Shown piece after piece: positions 24,026 through 34,063 of a DNA stretch of 64,000 bases. How positions within the stretch are numbered: position 1 is the stretch's first letter; every line of letters begins with the position of its first letter. The notes under the pieces were generated by a model. That model was given only the letters and a program-made list of their open reading frames with translations. It had not been told where the DNA came from and did no database searches. The translations under genes were made by a program, and so were the position numbers. This stretch comes from Epiperipatus broadwayi (Eukaryota > Onychophora > Udeonychophora > Euonychophora > Peripatidae). The stretch is taken from positions 806,001 through 870,000 of the forward strand of contig JAQFVV010006426.1 of NCBI GenBank assembly GCA_028023455.1, given 5' to 3'.

Positions 24026-24081
24026 AATCACCAAATATAAGTATTTCGTGCTGAACCAGTATTCGTCAGTTGGTCCAGATT
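24026..24081 (-). ncRNA. Hammerhead ribozyme relic, family B
   Basis: CUGACGA (allowed at position 7) and GAAA are present and stem I ACCAA/UUGGU pairs. Stem II (AUACU against AGCAC) and stem III are degraded by several substitutions. Confidence 0.65.
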
Positions 24082-24287
24082 TTCATCTCTCACACATATA
24101 TATAATCAGTGCTCAGTTTATATTCAGATAGCAAATCTTTATACTTTAATGGATCATCAGATTTTCAATGGTATGAATGGCTGAAGATGTGGAGGTAGGA
24201 GTAGATTGAAGCTTGTCCATTAAAATATAAATATTTGCTATCTTAATATAAACTGAGCACTTACTATATATGTGCGTGGGAGATGAT

Positions 24288-24342
24288 AATCTGGACCAAC
24301 TGATGAGTGTTAGTTCAGCACAGAATACATATATTGGTGATT
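24288..24342 (+). ncRNA. Hammerhead ribozyme relic, family B
   Basis: CUGAUGA, stem II GUGUU/AGCAC and stem I AAUC/GAUU plus ACCAA/UUGGU are intact. The GAAA block reads AGAA, which should abolish activity. Confidence 0.7.
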
Positions 24343-25329
24343 ATTTATCTTTTCTACATGTGTGTGGTCAAGTGTATCAAGAGTATGAAATAGTGTGAAT
24401 AGTTGAAGTTGCTTGAAAGTCTGAGTTCAAATCCCCTATATTTACAATTAAGTTCCAGGTATAAGAATGCCTGTATTTCAAATCTTATATAGTTTATAGC
24501 AAATGAATTTATTTACATATTTTCACAGTCAAAAGTTCTCCACTTTACCATCATTTAGTATAGATTAAGAGTAATCAGTGATTATCTGATGCATATATAA
24601 TTCTTATCTTTAGTATTTGAATCTTGGTTTTTGCCTTTATCAATGAAACATGATATTCAAAATTGGAAGGAAAGCACACATACATCCAGAAACGATATTT
24701 AACTCGTTTTATCAACCTTATATTAAAATTTGTAATTCAAATCAGTCTAAGCTTTTGAACCCAAGTCAACTTGAATCAAACAATTACATAGATCTAAAAT
24801 TAGTTCAGCAATTATATATTTTAGTATCTTTAGTTCATTAATTGTAGGCATTTTATTTCTCTTGCTAGAAAAGTAACAAATTACTTAATTCTAAGAAATA
24901 ATACTCCTTTATGTTGTTTATCTTATAATCAATGAAATATAATATAAATCTTTATTATATAATAACAACAACTTGTAAATACATCAATAGAAAAATTATA
25001 TATATAAAAGCCTTTTTCGGTAATTCTAAATTTTTTTTTACCCTTGTCAATATGATACCTTAATACTAACACGTATATTACGTATATAGCGACATCTATC
25101 GACATTTCCTATAATTCATTATTTTTATCATTTTATTTATTTCCCCTTATATTACTTTCCATTCTTTATCCATTACCCAATCATTCATTAAATCAATTGA
25201 CTTTTTCTAAATGTTCATATATGTATTTATATTATATTTTATATAATTTGTTTCATATATTTTCCTTCTATTCATTTCCTTTATATAAGTAGCAAAATAT
25301 CCTCCAAATACCTAGCTTAACTAATAAGA

Positions 25330-26160
25330 TAAAAACCGGTATCCACTTTACTGCCATCTAGTATAAGTTAGAGTAATGACTGATTACCAACATTAGTCTG
25401 AGGAATTATATATACAACTGGTATTCATTGACTATTCTAAAGTTTAGAACTGCTTCTTTTCACATTGGTTAATTTCAGTGATATTTTAAGAATGTATTAA
25501 TCTGTCATTTACATTGTGTACATACATGAAAATAGTGGTAAATCAAAACTATTCTGCAATAAACAATTTGCTGGTTTTTATTGAAAAGAAGATATTGTTT
25601 TGTAAATGTTTCATCAATAAATCACAATTATTATAAGTGATATGCCACACAGTAGATCTGATTATGCTTCATTTTGTAATTTTTTCTAGACATTGTTTTT
25701 TGCTATATATACTCATAACTACTCCTCTCTTTAAAATCAACTTCTTTCCTTTTCTACTTTATATTCTTATACCTCTCATAAATTCTTATAACATAATTTT
25801 ATAATTATCTTGCCTTGAAATACATACTTGATTCAAAAAATTTCTTCATACAATTTCAACACTTTTGCATTGCTAATCTTATCCTTCAAACTCATCTCTT
25901 ATAATCATCTATAAAGCCTCTTATCTTCTCTCCTTAATAAACCATTTTTTTATATCTAATTCAATGGACCATAATATAATAAAATCTTGTTTGTCCATTG
26001 CAATTCTCACTTTAATTTCATTATCATTATTTTCATCATAAAGTAATTCAACTTCCCAAATTATTTAAAAAATGTTAACCTATAACTTCCTGTCCAAGCT
26101 ATCTTTACTTTTAGCTAGTGTTGGCATGATCCAACTCTTTCAATATGAAAACACTACTCA
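25330..26160 (-). pseudogene. Family A scrap and RTE-type relic
   Basis: 25330-25450 is a degraded family A end. On the minus strand around 26160-26040, VLFNICINELLF resembles the RT 'LFNIYIxxL' block, and around 26020-25950 the run IKVRIAMDKQDF followed by IKKWFIKERR resembles the RTE segment 'RIAMAKxAF ... lxLKKRxVK'. Stops are frequent. Low but real similarity to RTE RTs. Confidence 0.5.
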
Positions 26161-26569
26161 TTTAGAACAATAATTCATTTATGCATATATTGAACAAAAC
26201 AATATATTTATATGAACATATATTTTGGATTCATCCATGTAGATGTTTGTTGATGTTAGTTATTATATCGTTTTGATTGGATCCTATCAGTCACCTTCTC
26301 CATAATAGATGCCATTTAACAATGTTGCAGAGACACTTGGATTTTAGGGCATTTTTGCATTATTACTGAATAATATGAAAAGTCAAATCAAAAATATGTT
26401 TTCATATCTTCTATTTATAAAATTCTTCAATTTAATATATATAAACATGGAGTAATATAAATGAAAATAATTATTAAATTATCTGAAATATTTTTTATAT
26501 AGTAAATAGCACAGCAAATATTTGTGCAATACCTCTTTTTCTACCTATTAGAAGTTAATAAAACAGGCT

Positions 26570-26660
26570 AAACTCTCCATACAGTAGTGCCACTCAGTGC
26601 AAGCCAGAGTAATCAATGGATGCCAAAAGGTTTGTGCATAAAATCACTATCTAATTCAGA
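26570..26660 (-). repeat. Family A fragment, ribozyme part missing
   Basis: Begins TAAAACAGGCTAAACTCTCC and runs to TGCATAAAATCACTATCTA, then ends abruptly before the hammerhead part. The left end has the TA-AAACAGG boundary. Confidence 0.75.
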
Positions 26661-26934
26661 TAAAAGCAATTGGCAATAAATAATGATTTTGGATATTAAT
26701 AATTTCAAGACTTTACCATATTGTAAAGATTTGTTTCATGTGACCTAATAATTTATTTTAAGTTATATTACATTACAAATGTTTAATTTTACATTTAATC
26801 AGTGACACATCTATTAACTTTTACAAATGAAAATTTCCTTCAATTCATTACTAAATTTAAAAATATTTGAGATCTAATTTTTGGAAAAAACTATATTTGA
26901 GAAGAAAAAAAATAATTATGTTTATTGTACCTTT

Positions 26935-27515
26935 AAAATAAAAAATTTCTCGTTTTACTCTTAATATAAAAAAAAATTCCAGCTAATGTAACTATTAGAG
27001 TAAAAACTTTTATTTAAAAATTTGATTCAATTATTATTGATTCACTAAAAATTAATCATCTAAATAAAGAACCCCTAACAATTGCTCCTAATCTTATTAT
27101 TATTGCAGAATTTCTAATTTCACTTTTTTCTTCTATTATAGAATTCATTCTTTTTGAATGAATATCTTTTCAAAAAAAAAAACAACTATTCAAATAGAAT
27201 AAGATGTTATTGATGTTGTAATAAACAATATAATAAATGAAATCAAATTCCAATTTCGATAACAATATATTTCCAAAATTATATCCTTAAAATAAAATCC
27301 TGCTAAAAAGACATTCCACATGAAGTTAAATTAACTATATTTAAACAAATACTTACCTTTAGTAATTGATTAGTTACAAAAGCTAATATTCGAATATCCT
27401 TAATATGATTAAAATTATGAATAATTCTTCCAGAACAAATAAATAATAATGCCTTAAATATTGCATGAGTTAACAAATGAATAAATGAATCAAAATATAT
27501 AAAATACGCTAATAC
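26935..27515 (-). pseudogene. nad5: Nuclear insertion of mitochondrial nad5 (NUMT)
   Basis: Minus strand. With the invertebrate mitochondrial code it reads [48 protein letters not shown], and later SLGAIVSGSLFSWLIFSESM. These are conserved parts of NADH dehydrogenase subunit 5, an inner-membrane proton-pumping subunit of complex I. AGA at the Ser and ATA at the Met positions give a sensible protein, so the donor is a protostome-type mitochondrion. About 580 bp of the 3' half is present, with only few disruptions (one TAA near 27000). In the nuclear code it cannot be expressed. Confidence 0.85.
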
Positions 27516-27681
27516 GCACAAGCACACAAAGCTAAAAACAAATAAAGCAAATATATATTATTTTAATATCTATTCATTAAATGGCTAAGCGCTTTCAAGG
27601 TTCAAGCCCTCATAATCATAGCCGTATTACAAAATATAATAAATTGATTTGGAGTGATGCAAATTTATGCAAATGAAATAA
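27516..27681. other. Unassigned spacer
   Basis: Between the mitochondrial insertion and the Penelope fragment. It includes GGTTCAAGCCC, a B-box-like motif, without a tRNA fold I can support. Confidence 0.3.
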
Positions 27682-28215
27682 TTATGCATTCCATTTCTTG
27701 GATATTTTGTAGCAAGAGTCTTTTCTATTGATGGCATCACCATCTCTAGATATAAAGAAAGCTTCTTTTATCTTTCTTTTTAGATCATGCCGCTCTCTGC
27801 ATACCACCACTGGATTTCCCGGTTGACAATCATGCACAGCTGAAGCACGGTGCTGTGCAAAAACTGAACTATGAGCAGTGTCCAACAAAGCTTTATTATA
27901 AGAATAAGTGTGTTGTGATAGCCTAGTGGAGAGAGAGGCCCTAGTCTCACCATAATATGATGATCTACAAAATTTTTCAGGGCAGGCAATATTACAGACC
28001 ACTTGAGGTGTCAGTGAGGGTGGGAGGCAGTCTTTGGTATTATTAATTAATTTGTTAGAGTTAGGAGGTGTGTGAAAACATAACTGGTATTTATTATTGA
28101 AAATATTATAAAAACATTTATGCATACTAGGCAGGTAAGGGAGTAGGAGTCTTTGCTTGTCAATGTTAGGGAATTTATCATTTGCTAAAATTGGCAAGTC
28201 TAAAGACACAATCAT
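27682..28215 (-). pseudogene. Penelope-like element, GIY-YIG endonuclease fragment
   Basis: A 177-codon open frame on the minus strand, 5'-truncated. Residues about 25-40 read LLPYLPSMHKCFYNIF, and LCFHTPPNSNKLINNTKD is the usual linker before the endonuclease. VVCNIACPEKFC then SSYYGETRASLSTRLSQH give the GIY-YIG signature: YYG at the YIG position, Arg and His downstream. The C-terminal NRKDSCYKIS is also typical of the family. The RT is missing. The frame is intact, so the insertion is fairly young. An inverted repeat of pLTR type lies just upstream (28639-29093). Inferred to be a dead truncated copy that inserted by target-primed reverse transcription. Confidence 0.85.
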
Positions 28216-28615
28216 TATTATTAAACCCTAAGAGTTGACAAAGCAATTATTTATTTAATATCAAATTCAAAATTTATAACAATATATCTTTTGCAAGATT
28301 GTTAAAAATGATTACCTTATGGCCCTTCCTTGGCAAATCAAGTAATGTTAAATTATATTATTATTGTGAATATTCAAAATACAGCTAAATGAAATTGTGG
28401 GTGTCTGTATTTGTTAATATATTCAACAGTTAATGAGTATTAAGAGAAATAAGCTATCTCATTTTGTTAGGTTAAATAAGTAATAGTTTGAGCATCAATT
28501 TTTGTATGATTTTTGTCATGCTGTTTTTATATAAATATTGTTTCACATAATATAATAATTGTTTTTCCTCCTGCCTTACAACTCTTCTTGTATATATATA
28601 TATATTATATTTAAT

Positions 28616-29095
28616 GTTTTCATGGTTATATGATGTAGATAAAACAATATTTTTGGGTATGAACCATGTATTATTTTGCATTACAATCCGATATTTCGAT
28701 GGACTAGCAACCGCCATTATCAAGGTTAACTTTTGAAAGAACAATAGTTAGATCCCAAAGAATAATGTGACTCAGTGTGAGACGAGAAGTGAGATTCAAC
28801 TTGAAGCAATATGAGGCTTATCAAAATGTTTATTTCCCTCAGTTTTTTCACCTATTAATTTCAAAGTTAATATTAGATAAAATGATAGGTTTCCACATAG
28901 TTGGAATACGTTGTGCTTCGTCAGCCCTATTTAAACCAATAGGTCTCATCTTGCACTGAGTCACATTATTCTTTGAGATCTAATGATTGTTCTTTCAAAA
29001 GTTAACCTTGATAATGGCGGTTGCTAGTCCGTCGAAATATCGGATTGTAATGCAAAATAATACACAGTTCATACCCAAAAATATTGTTTTATATA
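28616..29095. repeat. Inverted repeat next to Penelope fragment, hammerhead-like motif
   Basis: Arms 28639-28783 and 28941-29093 enclose about 155 bp. The right arm on the plus strand holds UUGAUAA (29008-29014), stem GGCGG/CCGUC (29016-29020 with 29029-29033), and GAAA at 29034. Stem III and I are weak. The flank TAATGTTTTCATGGTTATAT is shared, with changes, with the palindrome at 52753, so both belong to one family. Likely Penelope-associated terminal repeat (pLTR) sequence. The open frame at 28472-28744 is a shadow. Confidence 0.65.
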
Positions 29096-29099
29096 TATA

Positions 29100-30426
29100 T
29101 CCTTTCTAATTCATGTACAAATTTCCTAATAAATATTATTTTCTCCCAATCTATTTCTTCTTAAAGTATCTGTTAAAGTAATTCAATTTAGATCAATGAA
29201 ACAAATATTAATCACACTTTCTCTCTCTCATTATATCTCTGCCCTGTGTGGTTTAGTGAGATGGTAGAGTATCACAGCATGGAGTGTAAGTCTCTCAGAT
29301 TAATTCCTGTTTTGTCATTCTTGCTTTTAAACTTTTTATGAATTCCCAAGAATTAAAGCTATTTGATAATGTTGATTATTATTAAATCTCTCAACAATAA
29401 TCCCCAATTCTATTTCAACTCATCTATCTTTTTTAAATCTAAATTACTCTTCAGACACAGACATGTCTAATCTATTAGTAATCTATTACTTATCTTCTTG
29501 TAAAATTAAACAAATTACTATAAAATCTCATTTTATTGCATTAAGCCTCTCCTCCACTGAAAGTATAAAGAGAGGAAATCTAATCAATACACTTCTAAAT
29601 TCTTAACAACTCAATTCTTTCTTGTTGTCATCGTTGCTGTTTTGCCATTTTTGTGTTTAAATTAAATCTTCTAAAACTTCTTTCATTTTTGAACAACCTA
29701 TTTATTCATTATCAATCTGATCCCCCCTCCCCACTTGACTTAGATAAAGACTTGTTATTTCTATCATATAAATTTCTTATATATTCTTTTCACTTTTGCT
29801 TTCTTTATTAATAATTTTCAATTTCTACTTTCAACACTAGTTTATTCACATGACCCTGCTCTTCCATTCAAATTGTTTTATGCTACTATAGTTTAAATCA
29901 AATCTATCTGTATTTTTTTATAATTTCTATACCCTTTACATTTTTTTTCTAACCATTCTTTTCTAGTTTTATTTAAGCACATATCAATTCATTGTTAAAC
30001 TTTAAGATATATTTCTATCTCCTATAACAAATTTTCATACCATCTTTGCTCTATTATTTAATTCCTAACTTCATTGTTAATTCAGGCTTCTATACTTTTT
30101 TTAATTCTTTCATAATCTAATCTTTATTTCAGTGTTTTTAAATATTCTTTTGAATAATTTTCACTTTCTACTTAATTTTAATATTCAAAAAAGTATGAAA
30201 AAATGATTCTATTATTTGTTTTCAATATATTAAGATCTTGGAATAAAACTTAACCCTTTACTTCCGTATTTGGCATCACCTGACTTCCCAAATGAGTATG
30301 CATTGGTATATTATTTTTATAATGTATCAGTAATCTATTTTTTTTTCTTTGACTCTTCTTATTTTTTTAAAAAGTAATCTCATTAATTGCAACACTGCTG
30401 AAATGACTACATTCTTATATTTTAAA
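29100..30426. other. Intron of WD40 gene, no gene seen
   Basis: Pyrimidine-rich on the plus strand, as would be expected of antisense A-rich retroelement sequence, but I could not recognise any protein motif. Near 29240-29330 a tRNA-like string (GGTTTAGTGAGATGGTAGAG) is present without a convincing fold. Confidence 0.35.
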
Positions 30427-32791
30427 TAGAGGGCGCTTAAATGCATTCATTTACAATTTAGAATATAAGCGTGCTATTAAGAATAAGGAAAGTGAAAAAG
30501 ATATTAATGCTAATTGGGAAAAGTACTTAGAAAAGAAGAAGTTGGCTAAAATAGATATTTATATAGAGAGAATGAAATTGAATAGTAAATTGTTGGAGGA
30601 TATTAATAAAAGTGGAAGAGATGGAAGTAAAAAATTTTGGAATTATATTAAAAGGAGAAATGTAGGGGAGAGTTAGTATTACTAGATGATGAGGGAACTG
30701 AGTGTAGTTCTAGAGAAGATTTAGAGAGAATCTTAAATAGTTATGTAATGAATATAGAAAAGATGTCAGATGTGAATGATAGAATGTTAGAAAATATGAA
30801 AGAATATAGTAATGGGAATATTAGCTTTTCAGAAAATGAACTAAATGAGGTAGAGAAGAAATTGAAAAGTGGGAAGGCAAGAGGTTTAGATGGATGGGCA
30901 GCAGAGATGGTAATGAATTTAGGATATAGGGCAAAAGTAAAGTTATTATCCTGTTTTAATAAAATGGCACAGAATAGAGTTTTCCCAAGTAGTTGGAGTA
31001 ATACAAGAGTAAGGTTATTATTTAGAGGAAAGGGTAAGGATAATAGAAGGTTGAATAATTATAGACTGATAGCGGTAACATCAGTTTTATATAAAGTTTT
31101 CTCGTATATGGTGGCTAGTAAAGTTGTAAAATGGATGGAAGGGAATAATGTAGTGGGTGAAATGCAAGGAGGTTTTAGATTAGATAGGCATATAGGAGAT
31201 AGTTTATTTGTAGTTACACAACTTATGGATATGAGTAGGAATGCAGAAAAACAGTTATATATGAGTTTTATAGATATAGAGAAGGCATATGATAGAGGAA
31301 ATAGATTATGGATAAGTTTAGCAAATTTGGGAATGGATGACACTTTAATAGATATTATTAAGAAATTATATGAAAATAATTATTATATATATCAATTAGA
31401 GAATATAGAATCAATTAAAGTTAAAAATGGTGTAGGACTAAGGCAAGGATGCCCCATGGCACCTATTTTGTTTGTGTTGTATTTGAGTGAAATGGAAAGA
31501 GCAATAGAAAGATTAGGAAGAGGGATAGAGATACCGTTAATAGGTAGTAAGGGAGTATATATTTTGTCAGGTCTTTTTTTTGCAGATGATATATTTTTGT
31601 GTGCCGAAAAAAGAGAAGATATGGAAGTTATGTTGAGGACATGTGCAAGGGTGGGTAAAGAGATGTGAAGAAAAATCAAATATAATGATGGTTAATACTG
31701 AGGAAAGAGAAGATGTAGAATTTTTATTGGGAGATATTAAGTTAAGTGTGGTGAATAGATATAGTTATTTGGGAATTATTTTAAGTAATCAGAAAAATTA
31801 TTTGGATGAATGGGAGAAAAAATTGATAAATGAAGCAAAGAAAAGAAAGGGATTGATAAAGAAATTAACAGTATTTTCATATAATAAATATGATGTAGCT
31901 AGAATTATATGGAAAGGAGTTGCAGTAGCAGAGTTAACATATGGTAATGATGCATTATATGTTAGTAAAAAGATATTAGATTATTTAGAAAAAGCTCAAA
32001 GGGAAGTAGGAAGACATGCATTGGATGCAGAAGTATGGACAGCAAGGGAGGCAATTCAAGGAGAAATGGGATGGTCAAGTTTTCATATGAGAGATGCAAA
32101 AAGTAAAATGAAAATGTTTGATAGATTGCAGTTTATGGATAATAAAAGAATAGCTAAAATAGTATTTAATTGGGTTATGAGTAAAGGGCAGGTAACAAGA
32201 TGGGTGAGAAAGGTAATGCGGTATGCAAAAGATTTGGATAAAGAATTTATATCAGTATATTTGTACAAAAGATGGGATGATTGTGTTAAGAGGATTATTG
32301 AGTGTTATAGTAGTAAGGAATGGGATAAAAGAATAAATTTATTAATAAAGACTAGGGAGTTAGAGAGATGGAGAAATAGTATGGAGAGTAAAAAGAGTTT
32401 AAATATATACAGAAATAAACAGAATATTAGGTGTGAGTTAATATATGATAATAGTAAGGAAAGTAGTTTATTGTTTAAGGCTCGAACGGGATCTTTAGCT
32501 ACAAAAGAATATACATGTAAATGGAAAAATATGGGTGATTTATTTTGTAAATTATGTAAGGAAGGAATTGAAAATATTAGGCATTTGTTAATTGAATGTA
32601 AATGTTTGAAAACAGAAAGAGTACATATAATGAAGTTATGGAAAAATAAATATGAAAAGAGTGATTATACAGAAAGTGAATTATTGGTTTTTATGCTGGG
32701 TTTGGGAAAAGATAAGGGGGATTTAGATATAAAGATTATAGAGTTGACAAAAATTATGTTGTGGAAATGGGATAGAGCAGATTATGGGTAA
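30427..32791 (+). pseudogene. LINE reverse transcriptase polyprotein with two frame breaks
   Basis: Frame 1 (30427-30676) encodes the pre-RT linker, with LNAFIYNLEYKRAIKNKESE and KKFWNYIKRRNVGE. A 1-nt loss near 30676 leads into frame 2 (to 31668), which carries the RT: NNYRLIAVTSVLYKVF, motif A MSFIDIEKAYD, motif B VGLRQGCPMAPILF and motif C LFFADDIFL. A 14-nt deletion near 31666 removes GFKFS codons that the 8-kb copy retains and shifts to frame 3 (to 32791). That part has NRYSYLGIILSN, the thumb region, and a CX2CX8HX4C knuckle (FCKLCKEG to LLIEC). The long open runs show the copy is recent. The product would copy its own RNA at a nicked target. Confidence is high for RT identity, low for clade. 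Confidence 0.9.
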
Positions 32792-32910
32792 ATTTAGAGT
32801 GGGGAATGTAAAAGAAAGTGGCTAACAGGTTTATCTGGGCATAATTGCCGAGATATTCTTGACTTCGTTTAAGGAGAAGCCATAATACATCACATCACAT
32901 CACATTCCAT
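30427..32910 (+). mobile_element. 5'-truncated non-LTR retrotransposon (LINE)
   Basis: Runs from within the linker upstream of the RT to a 3' end with repeated CACAT units (about 32886-32906). The RT and C-terminal parts are annotated separately. The 3' untranslated end contains CTTCGTTTAAGGAGAAGCC. Another copy of the family lies antisense at 7676-8600. The endonuclease domain is missing through 5' truncation, the usual outcome of target-primed reverse transcription. I could not fix the clade; motif order and the C-terminal zinc knuckle fit the Jockey/CR1/I side of LINEs. Confidence 0.85.
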
Positions 32911-32920
32911 AAGATAAATA

Positions 32921-33150
32921 TAGGGGATTTGAACTCAGACTTTCAAGCAACCTTCAACTATTCACACTATCTCATACTACTGATACACCTGACCGCAAAC
33001 ATGTAGAAAAGATAAATAATCACCAATATACGTATTTCATGCTGAACCAGCACTCATCAGTTGGTCCAGATTATCATCTTCCACACACACACATATATAT
33101 AATCAATGCTCAGTTTATATTAAGATAGCAAATCTTTATACTTTAATGGA
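32921..33150 (-). mobile_element. Family B unit with intact hammerhead
   Basis: Single family B copy directly after the LINE tail. On the minus strand the order is TTAAAGTATAAAGATTTGCT, the hammerhead (33018-33072), then a pol III B-box-like GAGTTCAAATCC near 32930. It lies in the WD40 intron in sense orientation, about 460 nt downstream of exon b. Confidence 0.8.
33018..33072 (-). ncRNA. Type I hammerhead ribozyme, family B, fully paired
   Basis: 55 nt in canonical order. Stem I: AAUC, UGG bulge, ACCAA; then CUGAUGA; stem II GUGCU-GGUUC-AGCAU (five pairs, first G-U); GAAA; stem III AUAC/GUAU without loop; cleavage triplet AUA (cut between 33027 and 33026); return strand UUGGU then GAUU, closing both parts of stem I. 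All invariant core residues are present. The UGG bulge in stem I facing a 5-nt loop II is where type I hammerheads form their tertiary contact. The tiny stem III suggests activity as a dimer. Sense to the WD40 pre-mRNA. Confidence 0.9.
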
Positions 33151-33534
33151 GAGACTTTAATTATTATTGTTATTAACTACAATAAATAAATAAAATATTA
33201 ATGACATTTTTATACCTTATTTTGTTGTTGAAAATTTTCATTGATCAAAATAATTCAAGTTAAAAAACCCTTTTCATTTCTTATGATAATAATAACACCG
33301 TATGTAGTGTGGAAAAGATAGACTGATTGACTCATCAATTCTCACCTGAGAAAAGTAAAATTATTCAGTTTAGTCAAGTGAATGAAATTGTTGTATTCCA
33401 TCCAGCACTTAGATACTATGATTCCCTGAGCAATTAATGATACAATTAAGTCATTTAAAAAAAAATCACAATGATATAATATTAAACAGGTAAAACTCTC
33501 TATACGTATTAGTAATAATGTGATATAATATTAC

Positions 33535-33566
33535 CTTAATGCGATTTCTTGATTAACATTCCAAAT
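33535..33566 (-). CDS. WD40-repeat protein, exon b (32-nt micro-exon)
   Basis: Acceptor TTTATTTCAG and donor AAG|GTAATA on the minus strand. It encodes IWNVNQEIAL plus two nucleotides of an Arg codon completed by exon c. Joined to exon a it restores the classic blade ending '...GWDNCIQ-IWNVNQE', so the WD dipeptide role is played by IWN. Two introns of 16.3 kb and 14.0 kb flank it. Core-intact hammerheads in the same sense lie 395 nt upstream (33961-34002) and 463 nt downstream (33018-33072). Confidence 0.9.
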
Positions 33567-33850
33567 CTGAAATAAATGAAATTAATAGATTAAAACTTTT
33601 ATTTATAATTTAAAAATATTAAATCTGTACTAATAAATCTAGAATATTTAAATTTAAGTTATCCATATCTTCAGTATTATTCAATAAAGATCTATACAAG
33701 ACTTTCTTTCCTATAATGATCCAGAAACATTTTGATTTCATCATACATTAAATTAAATTTTTTTCAAAGATGCTTCTTATCATTATGTATCAAAGTGAGA
33801 ATTACATCACATGATCACCATTTCTTATGCTTGCTCTTAAACTGTTATTA

Positions 33851-34061
33851 AAACAGGCAAAACTCTCTATAGGTATTGCCACTCAATGCAAGCTATAATA
33901 ATCAATGGATGCCAGAAGACTTGTGCATAAAATCCCCATCTAGTACCTACTCATCCAATATCCCCATATTAATTTCTGGCTTGTGGCCTTCATCAGTGAA
34001 GAGCCTTGGATCTGAGAGCACTGCACTTAGATACAATATGTATAGAGAGTTTTGTCTGTTT
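33851..34061 (-). mobile_element. 211-bp TIR element of family A with hammerhead
   Basis: Ends AAACAGGCAAAACTCTCTAT and TATAGAGAGTTTTGTCTGTT, about 21-bp inverted repeats, flanked by TA (33849-33850 and 34062-34063); TTAA also fits on both sides. It contains one hammerhead (33961-34002, minus). There is no coding sequence; the open frame at 33876-34064 only crosses the element. A solo left end of the same family sits at 33484-33510. Confidence 0.85.
33961..34002 (-). ncRNA. Hammerhead ribozyme, family A, intact with compensated stem III
   Basis: Stem I strand UCUUCA, CUGAUGA, stem II GGC-CACAA-GCC (flanking A-A), GAAA, stem III AUU/AAU, site AUA (cut between 33967 and 33966), return strand UGGGGA. 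Stem III has a C-G to U-A change on both sides relative to ACU/AGU in the copy at 18909. Stem I has two G-U pairs. Sense to the WD40 gene. Confidence 0.8.
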
Positions 34062-34063
34062 TA

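Larger units (their letters stand above)
23928..24445. mobile_element. Family B head-to-head pair
   Basis: Two family B units in inverted orientation, joined near 24178. Outer ends read ATAGGGGATTTGAACTCAGA and its reverse complement. Each arm has a decayed hammerhead (24026-24081 minus, 24288-24342 plus). The inner part contains AAGCTTGTCCATT and GATGTGGAGGTAGGAG. The pair lies in the large WD40 intron. Confidence 0.8.

Noticed and set aside
29240-29330. tRNA-like sequence near 29250
   Set aside because: An A-box-like string and a weak B-box-like string are present but no acceptor stem or cloverleaf can be drawn.
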